This document shows, piece by piece, positions 11,238-20,811 of a stretch of 64,000 nt of DNA. The first letter of the stretch is position 1; every line of letters starts with the position of its first letter. Below the pieces are notes generated by a model, which made no database searches, was not told the DNA's origin, and saw nothing but the letters and a program-made list of their open reading frames with translations. Origin of the DNA: Undaria pinnatifida (taxonomy: Eukaryota; Sar; Phaeophyceae; Laminariales; Alariaceae). The position numbers were made by a program, and so were the translations under genes. Location: contig JABAKD010000023.1 of NCBI GenBank assembly GCA_012845835.1, positions 14,246,862-14,310,861 on the forward strand. Direction: 5' to 3'.

Positions 11238-14200
11238 TCAGGGGTTGCGGCGGTTTCTAAGTTTTTGGGCCCACTGGCACAACTTTTGTTGCCAGCGGCG
11301 CCAACGTGCTTCTACTTCCTGGGGTGATCCCTCCCCAACTGAGGGATGTATAAGACCCGAACGATTCAAAAATTTAGAAGGGCAATCTCTCGCAAAATGA
11401 TGTTCAGCGGCGCAATTCATGCAGCGGGGTCCAAACGATTTACGAGCAGCATCTCGCTGTTCCTTAGAATCAAAAGAAACGTAGAACGGGAAGTCAAATG
11501 TATTGTTGAGTTTACCCGAACTTTGGCGATCTTTCCCTACCGAAAATACATGGCCGAAATCATCGTTGTCCACATAAAAATCGTCCGATACTACCGACAT
11601 TACCCCGGCGTGCTGTCTACTTCGGTATCCCGTATAGTGATGTGAATAAGATTGCAAAACCCCTAAACCCCGAGAGGAAACGGAGGCCCTCGTATTGTTG
11701 AGAGACAAGTCCTCTAAAACACGCATCAATTCGTCAACGCTGTCAAAAGGTAGGGCTCTCAGATTCCTGTTGGAAAATATTTGAGCACCTAGACTAGCGT
11801 ACTGATCGTCGATACATGTCTTGACCGCTATCTGAATAGCCCCCTCATCAGGAGCTACCTGTCCGACGCATCTCACATGAGAAACTAACAAACGCATCTG
11901 TCCCCAGAAATCGGAAAACGGGGTTCCCACCTCCACGGTAAGATTTTGCAGAGCCTGCATGATGTGAGCTGGGGTCACATTGCTTAACCCTCGGCATAAA
12001 GCGCGGATGACGTGCTCCAACACCACGGGACCCGGTTGCTTGGCATCCAGCATACGGCTGCCTTGGGCAAAGGAGTCATCAATCATGCCTTTTATTTTAG
12101 AGGCCTGTGGGTCGGCGTTGCGAACAGCAAGGGACACATGTCGTTTCAAACAAGTTTCCCAACCCCGTACCCAATTAGTAGGATGCGTGTCCTCACATGC
12201 TACCCTCATAATCCCGACAGATTCTCTTACCGCGGAGGTAAATTGAACTAAATCTGCCGCGTTGTGATTAGCATCAAAAGGGAGTGACACCACGGGCATC
12301 AATACTTGCGTGTTCATGTTTGCATACGCTTTCGCTATAGAGGCAGCGTGGTCGGAGTTGGAAGCATATTGGTCTGACTGGGTGGAGTTCTTCTCCTGCT
12401 TGATAGCGGGAGTAAGAGCAGGAGTAGAATGGGCGGTTTCTTGCTTAACTACCGTGGCAGATTGTGCATCTGCACCGACCGGTGCAGCATCTACGGCCAC
12501 AGAAACCGATGCAGGGGCTAGTCCCCCGCCGACACCCAACCCAGAACAGTTCCCTCCTGTTCTATTATTCTCTTGCTCGACTACACTACTACGTTTTACC
12601 TCACCCAACGCATCCCCAAAATTACCCTCTCCCAACCCGGAATCCCCGCACCTTTTTCGCCCACGGCCCCGGAATGCCTGCTGGCGGTTGACAGCACCAC
12701 CTGCATCAATGCCTGGCCCGTACCGGCTCAGAGGGCCTTGCGGCACAAATGAACCTCCATGTTCCGGCGGCGGCAACAGCGGAAGCCGAGCAGACGGCTC
12801 CGGCGCCGGAGCCACGGGAACGGGCGGGGGCGGAAGCGGCATGACAGGCGGAGCTTGGACAGCAGGCGGCTGTGGAAACAACTGCCGCATGTGCCCATCA
12901 ACAAGTAAAACGATGGCCTCATCCGACATACCCGGGGAAGCCTCCTTTACCTTGTTAAACAAGGATAGCCGCTGCATCAAAGCGTCACCAGGTGCGGCTA
13001 TAAGTGCTGCCGGACCCGCTGTCACAGGAACAGCGGCAGTGGTCGCCGTGACCGCGGCGGCCGCAGAGGCTGCCGACGCAGAGGTTGCCGATGCAGCTGA
13101 CTGAGCTGCACGAGCTGCCTCTGCAGCAGCCCGGTCGCTGGCGGATTTCTCCGCCAACTCGCGACGGGCTGTAGCACTAGAGAGCAGAGATTTCTGCTCT
13201 TGGACCTGGAGGTCCAGTGCTGCAGCCTGAGCCGCGGCGCGTTGCGCAGCGTCACGCTTGCTGCGCAATCGCCGCAGCTCACCCTCCGCACTCTCTTCGA
13301 GAGCGCGCGCATGGACCACATCCGCCGTACTGGCAGGAGTGGACGCAGGGACCGGCTTGCCAGCGCCACCCGGACGCCCAGTCGCCGCCGGAAGAGTCAG
13401 AATAAAATCCGGAGGTGGAGGCTTATTGGTTACCACCCCGGATGACTCATCCTGTACAACAGAAGTGGGGGGCGGAGGGTCATCGGCGGATGTCAGAGCA
13501 GCGTAAGGATTATGCGTCGCTAAAGCTACACGCTGGGCAGGCAGCGGGGAAGCCTCAGGGGACATCGTTTCGGAATCGTTACGGGACAAGGAAAGAGCTA
13601 AATTGGCACTACTTTCCTCTTCTAATTCCTGTTCCCTCTTCAATTCTGATTGTAATTGATCGTGCAATTTACGGGCAAAGAGTTCGTCCGATGTGACATC
13701 CCCAGTAGGGCGCACAGGTTCAACCTCATGGCCCCCACGGCGCGGGAGGTCGGCAACGCGGACAATCCTACCACCCTCCCCGGCGACCGTGGATGCCGTC
13801 AAATTAACATCGGCTAGAGAGAGCCCTATGGCTAAAATTTTCTCCTCAAGGGAGAGTCCCGTCATGCCGTATGAAAGGGCAGCATCGCGTTCAGCGCGAG
13901 ACTCCCTAATCAAGAATTCGGCATGGTCGTCCCCACCACTCACCCGGCCACCAGTAGGCTGGGCGGGCGGAACAGCAGCGGGGCCCTTCCCCGGTCCCAC
14001 CGGCTTCAGATCCGGAGGGGGAGCCTGCGCTCCCGCCGTCGCAGCGGAGGCTACATCTAGGTAAGAGCGACCACGTGGGCGGGGAACAGCGACAGCCGGG
14101 GAAAGAACGAGCGGGGGAGGGGACGGGACACGATTAACCAAGGGGGGAGACGGAATGTTTTTCTCGCTAAACACACGAATGGGTGCGGTACGCTGTGGGA

Positions 14201-14549
14201 ACCGTGGTGTAGCACCAGCCCTGCGCTGGCGCCCTGGGGAACGCGGGCTACCACGTGCGCTCCCCTGGCGCTTCCCTCCGGCGCCTCGACCGCTCGTACC
14301 GCGACGAGCGATCTCAGCGAGGGAGAGACCGGAAACGCCCCTAGTGGACGCCCCCGCTCGGGTGAATTCGGCGGAACCGCTAAGCCGGTCCCCAGGCGAG
14401 TCAGGAGCCGAAAACGACCCCATCGCACGCGTTTGGGCGCGAGTGCGCCCCATGTTGAGCGCGAGGGTGTGCTGGACACCCTCCCTCGTCTCCTTACTCA
14501 ACTCACCCTTAACGGACGCGGGTGAGCCAGAAGCAGAATGAGACGACAT
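11238..14549 (-). CDS. gag: Gypsy-1 Gag with zinc knuckle
   Basis: The ATG at 14549-14547 opens 1103 codons, which is long for a Ty3/Gypsy gag. The first two thirds are low complexity: Arg/Ser/Pro-rich near the start, then an Ala-rich, likely coiled-coil stretch around residues 420-500. A capsid-like globular region lies at about residues 720-1000. Near residue 1040 a retroviral zinc knuckle, CMNCAAEHHFARDC, fits C-X2-C-X4-H-X4-C, supporting an RNA-binding nucleocapsid role. The frame ends at TGA (11240-11238) in the context CCC-TGA-TGG and continues open in the same frame into pol. The gene lies 52 bp inside the 5' LTR edge. Confidence 0.93.
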   Translation of the reverse strand: MSSHSASGSPASVKGELSKETREGVQHTLALNMGRTRAQTRAMGSFSAPDSPGDRLSGSAEFTRAGASTRGVSGLSLAEIARRGTSGRGAGGKRQGSARGSPRSPGRQRRAGATPRFPQRTAPIRVFSEKNIPSPPLVNRVPSPPPLVLSPAVAVPRPRGRSYLDVASAATAGAQAPPPDLKPVGPGKGPAAVPPAQPTGGRVSGGDDHAEFLIRESRAERDAALSYGMTGLSLEEKILAIGLSLADVNLTASTVAGEGGRIVRVADLPRRGGHEVEPVRPTGDVTSDELFARKLHDQLQSELKREQELEEESSANLALSLSRNDSETMSPEASPLPAQRVALATHNPYAALTSADDPPPPTSVVQDESSGVVTNKPPPPDFILTLPAATGRPGGAGKPVPASTPASTADVVHARALEESAEGELRRLRSKRDAAQRAAAQAAALDLQVQEQKSLLSSATARRELAEKSASDRAAAEAARAAQSAASATSASAASAAAAVTATTAAVPVTAGPAALIAAPGDALMQRLSLFNKVKEASPGMSDEAIVLLVDGHMRQLFPQPPAVQAPPVMPLPPPPVPVAPAPEPSARLPLLPPPEHGGSFVPQGPLSRYGPGIDAGGAVNRQQAFRGRGRKRCGDSGLGEGNFGDALGEVKRSSVVEQENNRTGGNCSGLGVGGGLAPASVSVAVDAAPVGADAQSATVVKQETAHSTPALTPAIKQEKNSTQSDQYASNSDHAASIAKAYANMNTQVLMPVVSLPFDANHNAADLVQFTSAVRESVGIMRVACEDTHPTNWVRGWETCLKRHVSLAVRNADPQASKIKGMIDDSFAQGSRMLDAKQPGPVVLEHVIRALCRGLSNVTPAHIMQALQNLTVEVGTPFSDFWGQMRLLVSHVRCVGQVAPDEGAIQIAVKTCIDDQYASLGAQIFSNRNLRALPFDSVDELMRVLEDLSLNNTRASVSSRGLGVLQSYSHHYTGYRSRQHAGVMSVVSDDFYVDNDDFGHVFSVGKDRQSSGKLNNTFDFPFYVSFDSKEQRDAARKSFGPRCMNCAAEHHFARDCPSKFLNRSGLIHPSVGEGSPQEVEARWRRWQQKLCQWAQKLRNRRNP

Positions 14550-14583
14550 AGTAACGCTGAACCGAAGAGCAAAAGAAGAGAGA

Positions 14584-14600
14584 AGCTGCCGACGATGCCA
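14584..14600 (-). promoter_or_regulatory. Gypsy-1 primer-binding site
   Basis: Immediately inside the 5' LTR on minus, after one C, is TGGCATCGTCGGCAGC. It starts with the TGG that pairs with a tRNA 3' CCA end. TRIM-A and TRIM-B carry TGGCGTCGTCGGCAG and TGGCGTCGTCGACAG at the same place, so all three probably share one type of tRNA primer. The tRNA itself is not in the window. Confidence 0.75.
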
Positions 14601-14601
14601 G

Positions 14602-15295
14602 TGTGGTGGAAGTGGCTATTGCTGGGCTGATCCTCACTAAATGTGGAGATCTGTGATGCAACGACCGTCACCCAAATGAACAGATTCTTCTCTCTCTTGC
14701 AGTAGCTCACAGTTCAAGGCACAAGGTTATTTTTATCGTCTTTTTATTATTACTTCTGGATGGATGAGATCGGGGGACGAGGTGCACTGACAGAGGGGGG
14801 GGCGGTGACCCTGCTGCGCGGTGCACTCAGTTGTTCCGAATATACTCTTCCCTAAAGATGGGGTACTCAACGGGTGCCTCACCTTGCCTACCAAAGCTGT
14901 CCCGTGCGAGCAGTCTAGCTTACAGACATCCTATACTAGCTTCTCATGTCTCCTGCTGTTAACGACTCTCAGAATCAGCTCTATTCTGCAAGGGTATCTA
15001 CGAGAACACTGTTGTTCGATGGCCTACTGCTGTACAAGTTCCCACATACTCCTGGTAGATCATCTCTTGGTTCCGTGCTTACCGTAGCTCGGACTCCTTT
15101 CTACGCTCACTCAGGTTGTTGTACCGCCCCGTTTTACCACATCTGTTATTCCTAGCCTGTGATTGGCCCATTTAAATATAATAACCCCTATTGGAAGATC
15201 CACAGAATTCGTACTGAAACCCTTGGCTCCCCAATACTTGAACCAAGTAACATAAATTCCTTACTAAATCCGAGTGATTTTCCAATTTCACCACA
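14602..15295 (-). repeat. Gypsy-1 5' LTR
   Basis: Partner of 3883-4576; see the element entry. Being the upstream LTR on minus, it should hold the promoter. A TTTAAATATAATA stretch at about 15170 (plus reading) is AT-rich enough for a core promoter, but I cannot assign it with confidence. Confidence 0.95.
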
Positions 15296-15299
15296 TCCT

Positions 15300-16400
15300 G
15301 CTTAGGGCGCTATAGACCCTTGCAGAGGCGTTCTGCCTCGGACAAATGCGGGGAGTGATAATCTCGCAGACACAGGCGGAATCTAAACCTCGCCCACGGG
15401 GACATATAAGAACCATCCCCGGGTTTTCACCGTCATATTACGGTTCGCAGTGTGCGAATTCGCGGGCATCAACGAGGGTGCTGGCACCGCCCCTACAGCA
15501 CCATGGCCACCGAGATAGGCAGCAATATGACACCTGGACACCCCTGTACACTCAAGGCTCGACTTTCAGCCCCTAAAAGCTAGAAATTGACGAAATCGAT
15601 GACGATTTGCAGGTGCTGTTTAGGCCGCCACAGCAGCAGTACGTAGTGCAGCCCCACACACGCAGGTGCTGGCGTTGCTCCTACAGCCCCACGACCACCA
15701 CTGCATGCAGCAATATCACACCTAGACTACATACCCCACACACTGAAGGCCGGACTTCAGCCCCTACGAGTGAGAAATCGTCGAAATCGAGGACGATTTG
15801 CACGTGCTGTGGACACCGCGACCGCTGCATGCATGCAGCAGGCAGTACATATGCATAGACTTACTTAATTTTGTCTTTCTCAGGGATTGCTCATCCCTGG
15901 CCTCTCAGAGCTCCAACTTCCATATTACTTGCGGAACCTTTCCAGCTTTATTTCTGTGCTTTCCAGCTTCGTTCGAAATACGAAACGCCAATAATAGTAC
16001 ATACCGGTACTACTACACCAGGTTTGTACATACCATCAGATACTATACATACGCTGTTGGGGCACATGCACGCCCAGCTCAGATCAGTCCGGCTATATAT
16101 AACCCAGCGGCGCAGCGTAGCGCCGTGCGGTGCCGTGCGGTGCGGTGCCGTGCCCTTCGCTGCGGTGCTGTGTCGCTGCGCTGTGTGCTTTCTTTCGAAA
16201 ATAGAGCAGTACCGGGTATAATGCGTGTTGTGTACGGAGTACTACTTTTCCTCTTTTTTCTTTTCCTACATATATATATGTTTGATCTTTTACGGCCCCC
16301 TGTTTTTCCCCCCACGCAAATTACCCCCATACTGCCGATCACACACCGGTAACAAAAGCACACAGCACAGCTGAGCACAACAGGGCAATTTGCTCTGCAC
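15300..16400. other. Intergenic spacer with a diverged duplication
   Basis: No gene is recognised. Two related stretches lie at about 15480-15617 and 15660-15810: each has CAGCAATAT, ACACC, a CGACTTCAGCCCCTA-like block and a GACGATTTGCA block. The segment 15350-15420 (GGGGAGTGATAATCTCGCA and following) is repeated at 17758-17828. A GTGCGGTGCCGTGC simple-sequence run lies at 16120-16180. Confidence 0.6.
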
Positions 16401-16404
16401 AAGC

Positions 16405-16549
16405 AGCTCTTGGCATTATCAAATCGCTGTTCGCACCAAATCATGGGTCTCTTCTTTCTGCCCCCTTTACATACGTTTTTAGTTGCATTCTTCCTTGCCT
16501 CGCGCGAGCGTAGCGGGCGGCGTCAGCCGCCCGCGGAGCGGAGCCCTTG
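16405..16549 (+). mobile_element. Hairpin-ended element, 3' terminus (Helitron-like), copy 1
   Basis: Starts with CTCTTGGCATTATCAA at about 16407. It ends with a GC-rich hairpin (arms GCGGGCGGC and GCCGCCCGC, about 16513-16534) followed by GAGCGGAGCCCTTG at 16549. The same 3' block recurs at 30421-30542 and 59789-59923, and the last copy gives the boundary. Hairpin plus terminal CTTG resembles a Helitron 3' end (consensus CTRR), though the third base does not fit. The 5' end of this copy is not identified. Confidence 0.5.
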
Positions 16550-16881
16550 TACATACATGTGTACATGTACAGTACACAGCAGTAGTGCAGCCTACACACA
16601 TCACACACCCGCAGAGGGAAGAATATCCCACGCTTGCTCTCCGTAGGTGCCCAAGAATAGTGTCAGTCTGACGTGCCTGTTGTATCCAGGAACTATAACA
16701 GGACAATGTGCAAGTGCACCCACAGCAGTGTAGTCTATAACTTGAATATTACACAACCCACCCACAACATCAGTAGACAACAACAACAGCGGTGCATAAT
16801 GGACGTGTGGAGGAAAAGAGGAACACGTACCAAATAGCTGCCTTATTTACAGCTAGCTTTCGGCACCCATTTACAACAGTT

Positions 16882-17163
16882 AGTAGTAGAGATATATGCA
16901 ACGGTACGTATGTCAGTACGTACAAGTAGTCTGTCTACACCGACCGTTTGCACCCACCTCTTCTGGGAAGCCATGCTTTTCGAGCTCGGCTGTCCTGATA
17001 TTGTTGGGCTGCTTCGCTGCTCGTGCCGAGATAGCTGCTCGAATCTAGCGCTGGAGACTGGATTGCAAAACTGCTAAAGGCTATTGCGAGCGGCTTTGCC
17101 TTCGTGTCGTGCTTAGTCACGCTACGTGGTCGGGTCGCTCTCAGTCTCGACACGTGTGAGGGG
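16882..17163 (+). repeat. 282-bp inverted repeat, left arm
   Basis: Reverse complement of 17898-18179 with no mismatch seen. Both arms contain the same frame of about 72 codons, read outward to inward, which is probably not a gene. About 130 bp of the arm (from GTGACTAAGC through the GAATCTAGCGCTGGAG region) recurs at 22660-22786 in the left-arm orientation, so this is likely the terminus of a larger transposon family. Confidence 0.9.
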
Positions 17164-17207
17164 TGAGGGGTGAGGGAGGTAAGATCGCGGTCTCGCGGTC
17201 TCGCAGT

Positions 17208-17630
17208 TGTGGTGGAAAAACGAGTTTAGAAGGAAATAACTCGAGTAGCATTTGTTGTTCAACATTTTTAGTCTACTTCCTCACAATGGCGTCGTCGGCA
17301 GGACGTGAGATTATGAACAGTGAGGTCGCTGGTTCGATTCTCACCGTCTTTCCCAGAAAAAAGAAAAAAAAAAAAGGGATTTTCTCACGTTCAAGAACCT
17401 GTAAAACTCTACCACTTGAAAAACAACGATGAGAGCAATGTAGAGGATCATTGCAAGTCACTCCAATACCGAAAAAGTCGCATTGGATACTGGGTACCTC
17501 ATCGGGGTTCCTGACATAATCTGGGAAATATGTCAGGTTTAGTGGGGGAGAATGTGGTGGAAAAACGAGTTTAGAAGGAAATAACTCGAGTAGCATTTGT
17601 TGTTCAACATTTTTAGTCTACTTCCTCACA
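17208..17630 (+). mobile_element. TRIM-A element (short LTR retrotransposon), complete
   Basis: Two 78-bp LTRs (17208-17285 and 17553-17630) look identical, start TGTGGTGG and end CCTCACA. Just inside the left LTR, after one A, is the primer-binding site TGGCGTCGTCGGCAGG. Just before the right LTR is a polypurine tract, GTGGGGGAGAA. The 4-bp target duplication is CAGT (17204-17207 and 17631-17634). The 267-bp interior encodes no full protein, but its last segment is in frame with, and near-identical to, the C-terminal codons of Gypsy-2 pol (ending EICQV then TAG, just before the polypurine tract). It must be moved by proteins supplied in trans. Confidence 0.93.
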
Positions 17631-17634
17631 CAGT

Positions 17635-17835
17635 AGTGCCAAACGGTTTTGTATGAGTTTGGACGGCGCGGATATCTGGGGATAGTGTCTTATCGTCCCC
17701 GGAGTTGATTTCTTAAACACAACTCGCGAGTTGTGTTTACCGGCTCCCGCATTTGTCGGGGAGTGATAATCTCGCATACATAGGCGGAATCTAAACCTCG
17801 CCCACGGGGACATATAATAACCATCCCCTGGTTTG
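17635..17835. repeat. Dispersed repeat with a perfect palindrome, copy 1
   Basis: Begins AGTGCCAAACGGTTTTG and holds the perfect palindrome ACACAACTCGCGAGTTGTGT at about 17718-17737. A second copy of the first part lies at 41954-42270, where TRIM-B has inserted into it. TRIM-A copies lie immediately upstream of both copies. Confidence 0.8.
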
Positions 17836-17897
17836 ACCACGACTGGCTGTCAATCAACCGTGAGATCTGGAAACTTTAGATGAGCAAGCATAAGTTG

Positions 17898-18179
17898 CCC
17901 CTCACACGTGTCGAGACTGAGAGCGACCCGACCACGTAGCGTGACTAAGCACGACACGAAGGCAAAGCCGCTCGCAATAGCCTTTAGCAGTTTTGCAATC
18001 CAGTCTCCAGCGCTAGATTCGAGCAGCTATCTCGGCACGAGCAGCGAAGCAGCCCAACAATATCAGGACAGCCGAGCTCGAAAAGCATGGCTTCCCAGAA
18101 GAGGTGGGTGCAAACGGTCGGTGTAGACAGACTACTTGTACGTACTGACATACGTACCGTTGCATATATCTCTACTACT
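17898..18179 (-). repeat. 282-bp inverted repeat, right arm
   Basis: Perfect partner of 16882-17163. About 130 bp of it is also inverted relative to 22660-22786, so this arm and that segment bracket the MULE-like gene at 18430-20798 and could be the long terminal inverted repeats of that element. No 9-bp target duplication could be placed. Confidence 0.85.
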
Positions 18180-18429
18180 GTCGCTCGCAATTCTTGGCCA
18201 GAGGATGCTTCTGTTGGTCTATATTGCTGTTGTGTCCGTTATCGCCCTCTTCGTGGCGCTATAATATTGTGGTGGAATGTTTCCCCTACGATGTGGTCGT
18301 ATCGTGTGGTGATTTTTCGTGTTCGGGGAAATAACGATGACAGGTTCGTTGGACGGTAACATTTGAATCGAACTACTGTGTTAAGACATGGTGCGTGTAG
18401 CGTGGCGGTGTTTAGGTGCTCCCTGCCAC

Positions 18430-20798
18430 AGACAGTTGTACATTCCCATCGACTCCACATATCATGCGCCGTGCCTCTATCGCCCCGTAACGTTTCATCA
18501 TCTCTCTCCAACGTGCCACGACCGCACACCCCCTCTCCCCATCTTCAAGTTGATCGTGACGGACGCCGACCTTGCGATGACAAGCGCCGTCGCGGAGTTT
18601 CTGCCCAATACAATTCACCTGCGTTGCCTTTGGCACATCATGAAGAATGCAAGGAAGCATTGCCAAGCCGCGCTCTCCAAGAAGGCAAATCTGTTCTTCC
18701 GGCTACTCAAAGCCGCCGCTTTCGCCACATCAGAGAAAGTGAGTGACCTCAGGTAGTTCATAACCGCTATACAGAGGCTAGTTGATGGTGATGGCGTGCT
18801 ATTTCCCACTTTCACTACACCTTCAATGGCGTCCCGTGTGTGCGTCGCACATCCCCTTGTTTGGCAGGAATGTGACGGCGTCTGGTCAAAAATCGAAGAC
18901 CTCGTCAAGGGCTCAGGCTGCGAAAAATATGTCAAGGGCTACCTTAAAGAGTGAGTCGTTTGGTGGTGCTATCGATGTAGGTGGTGGCCGTTTCAGGTTT
19001 CACCGAGCATTACACCGTGAAGTACAAGCAACTACAACCCTCCTCCGTACGTGTTAACCGCAGGAGCCGCAAATACTGGTCACGCTGCTACCATCCAACG
19101 ACGCTGACGTTGAACATTACAGCATCGCAGAGGGTGGAGGGAATCTTCGGTGTTCTCAAGAAAGGCCGATTTGTACACCGACGTGCCACCCTGGTTTGGG
19201 TGAGGCAAGAGCTCGAAAGACGAATAAAGGACTTCGCTGTTACGTCTCGCCTGTGAGTATTGTTGGCCAGCGTAAGCATTGCATTGCGCTAATCTGCATC
19301 TACGAACATAAGTACCAACTGAAGTTGACATATAAATACCACGGCAAGGAAAACACTTGCGTGCCTATTATGGTCTGCCAGCCTTACGAATAGAGCTCAG
19401 TGGTGGTTGGTTCAGGGGTGCCGTCGTGACCTTCCGTTATTGTGCGCCCCCTCCTGTACCGTCCCGTCATCGTCATAACCCATCATCCGCACGGACTTTG
19501 TTGCCCAACTCCAAAACAGGCTCAGCTCCAAGCATGCCAGCCTCGGCAAGCAGCACGTTGAAGATCGTGTCCTCAAGTCCGCAGAGCCTCTCATGAGGCA
19601 GCTAGAAAGTGTTGGAGGCAGCACTTACGCCCGAAACGTGAGTTGGGATAGCAGCGCCTGTCCACACCGTGGTTGTGAGGTACTACTTCGTATAGCCTTA
19701 GAAGTACTCGGGCGTCCGAAGGATGAGGATCTTCGTCAGCATGCAGTAAAGCTGTATACCAGGTATATCCTTTTTTTTCCTACGCAAGCCCACCCTGTTG
19801 GTGTATTTGTATTCCAGCCCACCCTGTTGCTTTATTTTGTATCTTACCCCATCTCAACGGTACCCATGTTTGACGGACATCAATCGCACGTTGTTCACTG
19901 CCCTCCACAGGAATTGACGGCCGAAATGCTCGCCAGTGCCGCATACGACACCTCTGTCCTGGCAGAGGGACAGGGTTGCCATGACTACCTCGAGCGTTTA
20001 GCCACTCAGGCGGGCGACCACCTTGACGTATGCGCTCAGGTGCCAGAGGAAGCCTTTCGGGGAAGTAAGGCTCCAGACATTTCCATGTGGGGGACGACAT
20101 CGTTGGGGTCTTTCGTTGAAGTTGTTCGTAACGTCAAGATTGACTGTGTGGTTCACGTCGTGTACAAGTACACGGATCGTCCGGTTGGGCACATTGTTGT
20201 GGTTGGCCCTGACGGGTTCCAATTGTGCACTTGCCTCAGACTTATGAGGTGTGGCTTGCATTGCAGTCACACTTTGGCCGCGCTCGTTACTAAGTTGGGC
20301 CGCGCCGAAGAGTTCCTCGGCGAATCTATCCACCCTCGATGGCGGACTTCTCTTGAGCCGTGGAGTTTGTACAGTGCGGGTCTGAGCCCTTTTGACGGGC
20401 ATGAACGTGGCACGTACACGGACGGATTCACGGGCGATTATGGTGACATGGACCTTGAGGATTCTCAGGACGGCCCGGCCGGCGGTGCTGTATCCATCCC
20501 GAGAGGCAGGTTCTACGCGGACTTTTTTGCGCGTGTCACGAAGTTGGTCAGCGCTGCATCCGACAATTACGACGGTACCCCAGCTTCGTATGCGCGATAT
20601 AACGAACTGTTTGATAGATTTGGCCGTGATGTTAACGCAACCATTATGGCACCCGTCGTTGCGGATGGCGTGACGGGACTGGGCAACCCTCCGCTTCCCG
20701 TCTCGAAGACACGAAAGGAAACTAGACATAAAGTTAAGACGGTTTTGAGGGACGCCCCAAAAAGAAGGCCAAGGGCGGGGACACTACCAGTTGCGTAG
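18430..20798 (+). pseudogene. MULE-type transposase gene (MULE-1), multi-exon, degenerate 5' half
   Basis: Reading order on plus: a possible first catalytic Asp region (IDSTY near 18447), then VTDADLAMTSAV and LRCLWHIMKNARK (about 18555-18660), the second-Asp and C..H signature of the MULE domain. Further exons follow: 18870-18952 (ends at GTGAGT), 19062-19252 (TASQRVEGIFGVLKKG; ends at GTGAGT), about 19490-19638 (ends at GTGAGT) and 19911-20798 (acceptor CCTCCACAG). The last exon carries a SWIM zinc finger, CTC then CGLHCSH, near 20228-20270. The roughly 65-residue spacer normally between the two Asp motifs is largely missing, so it is probably not functional. It lies between inverted copies of a 130-bp arm (17898-18179 and 22660-22786). 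Related to, but clearly diverged from, the minus-strand gene at 33842-37464. Confidence 0.75.
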
Positions 20799-20811
20799 AC
20801 GTCGCGAACTA

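Larger units (their letters stand above)
3883..15295 (-). mobile_element. Gypsy-1: complete Ty3/Gypsy LTR retrotransposon
   Basis: The element is bounded by 694-bp LTRs (3883-4576 and 14602-15295) that start TGTGGTG and end CACCACA. It is flanked by a 4-bp direct repeat, TCCT, at 3879-3882 and 15296-15299. Reading on minus, the order is LTR, primer-binding site, gag (14549-11238), pol (11222-5004), a short 3' region, LTR. The LTRs differ at only two positions I could see (3897/14616 and 4339/15058), so the insertion is young. Gag and pol are both fully open, so it may be active. It landed in spacer beside a Harbinger-like fragment. Confidence 0.95.

Noticed and set aside
16935-17153. 72-codon frame repeated identically at 17908-18126
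   Set aside because: Identity follows from the perfect inverted repeat; no independent coding signal.
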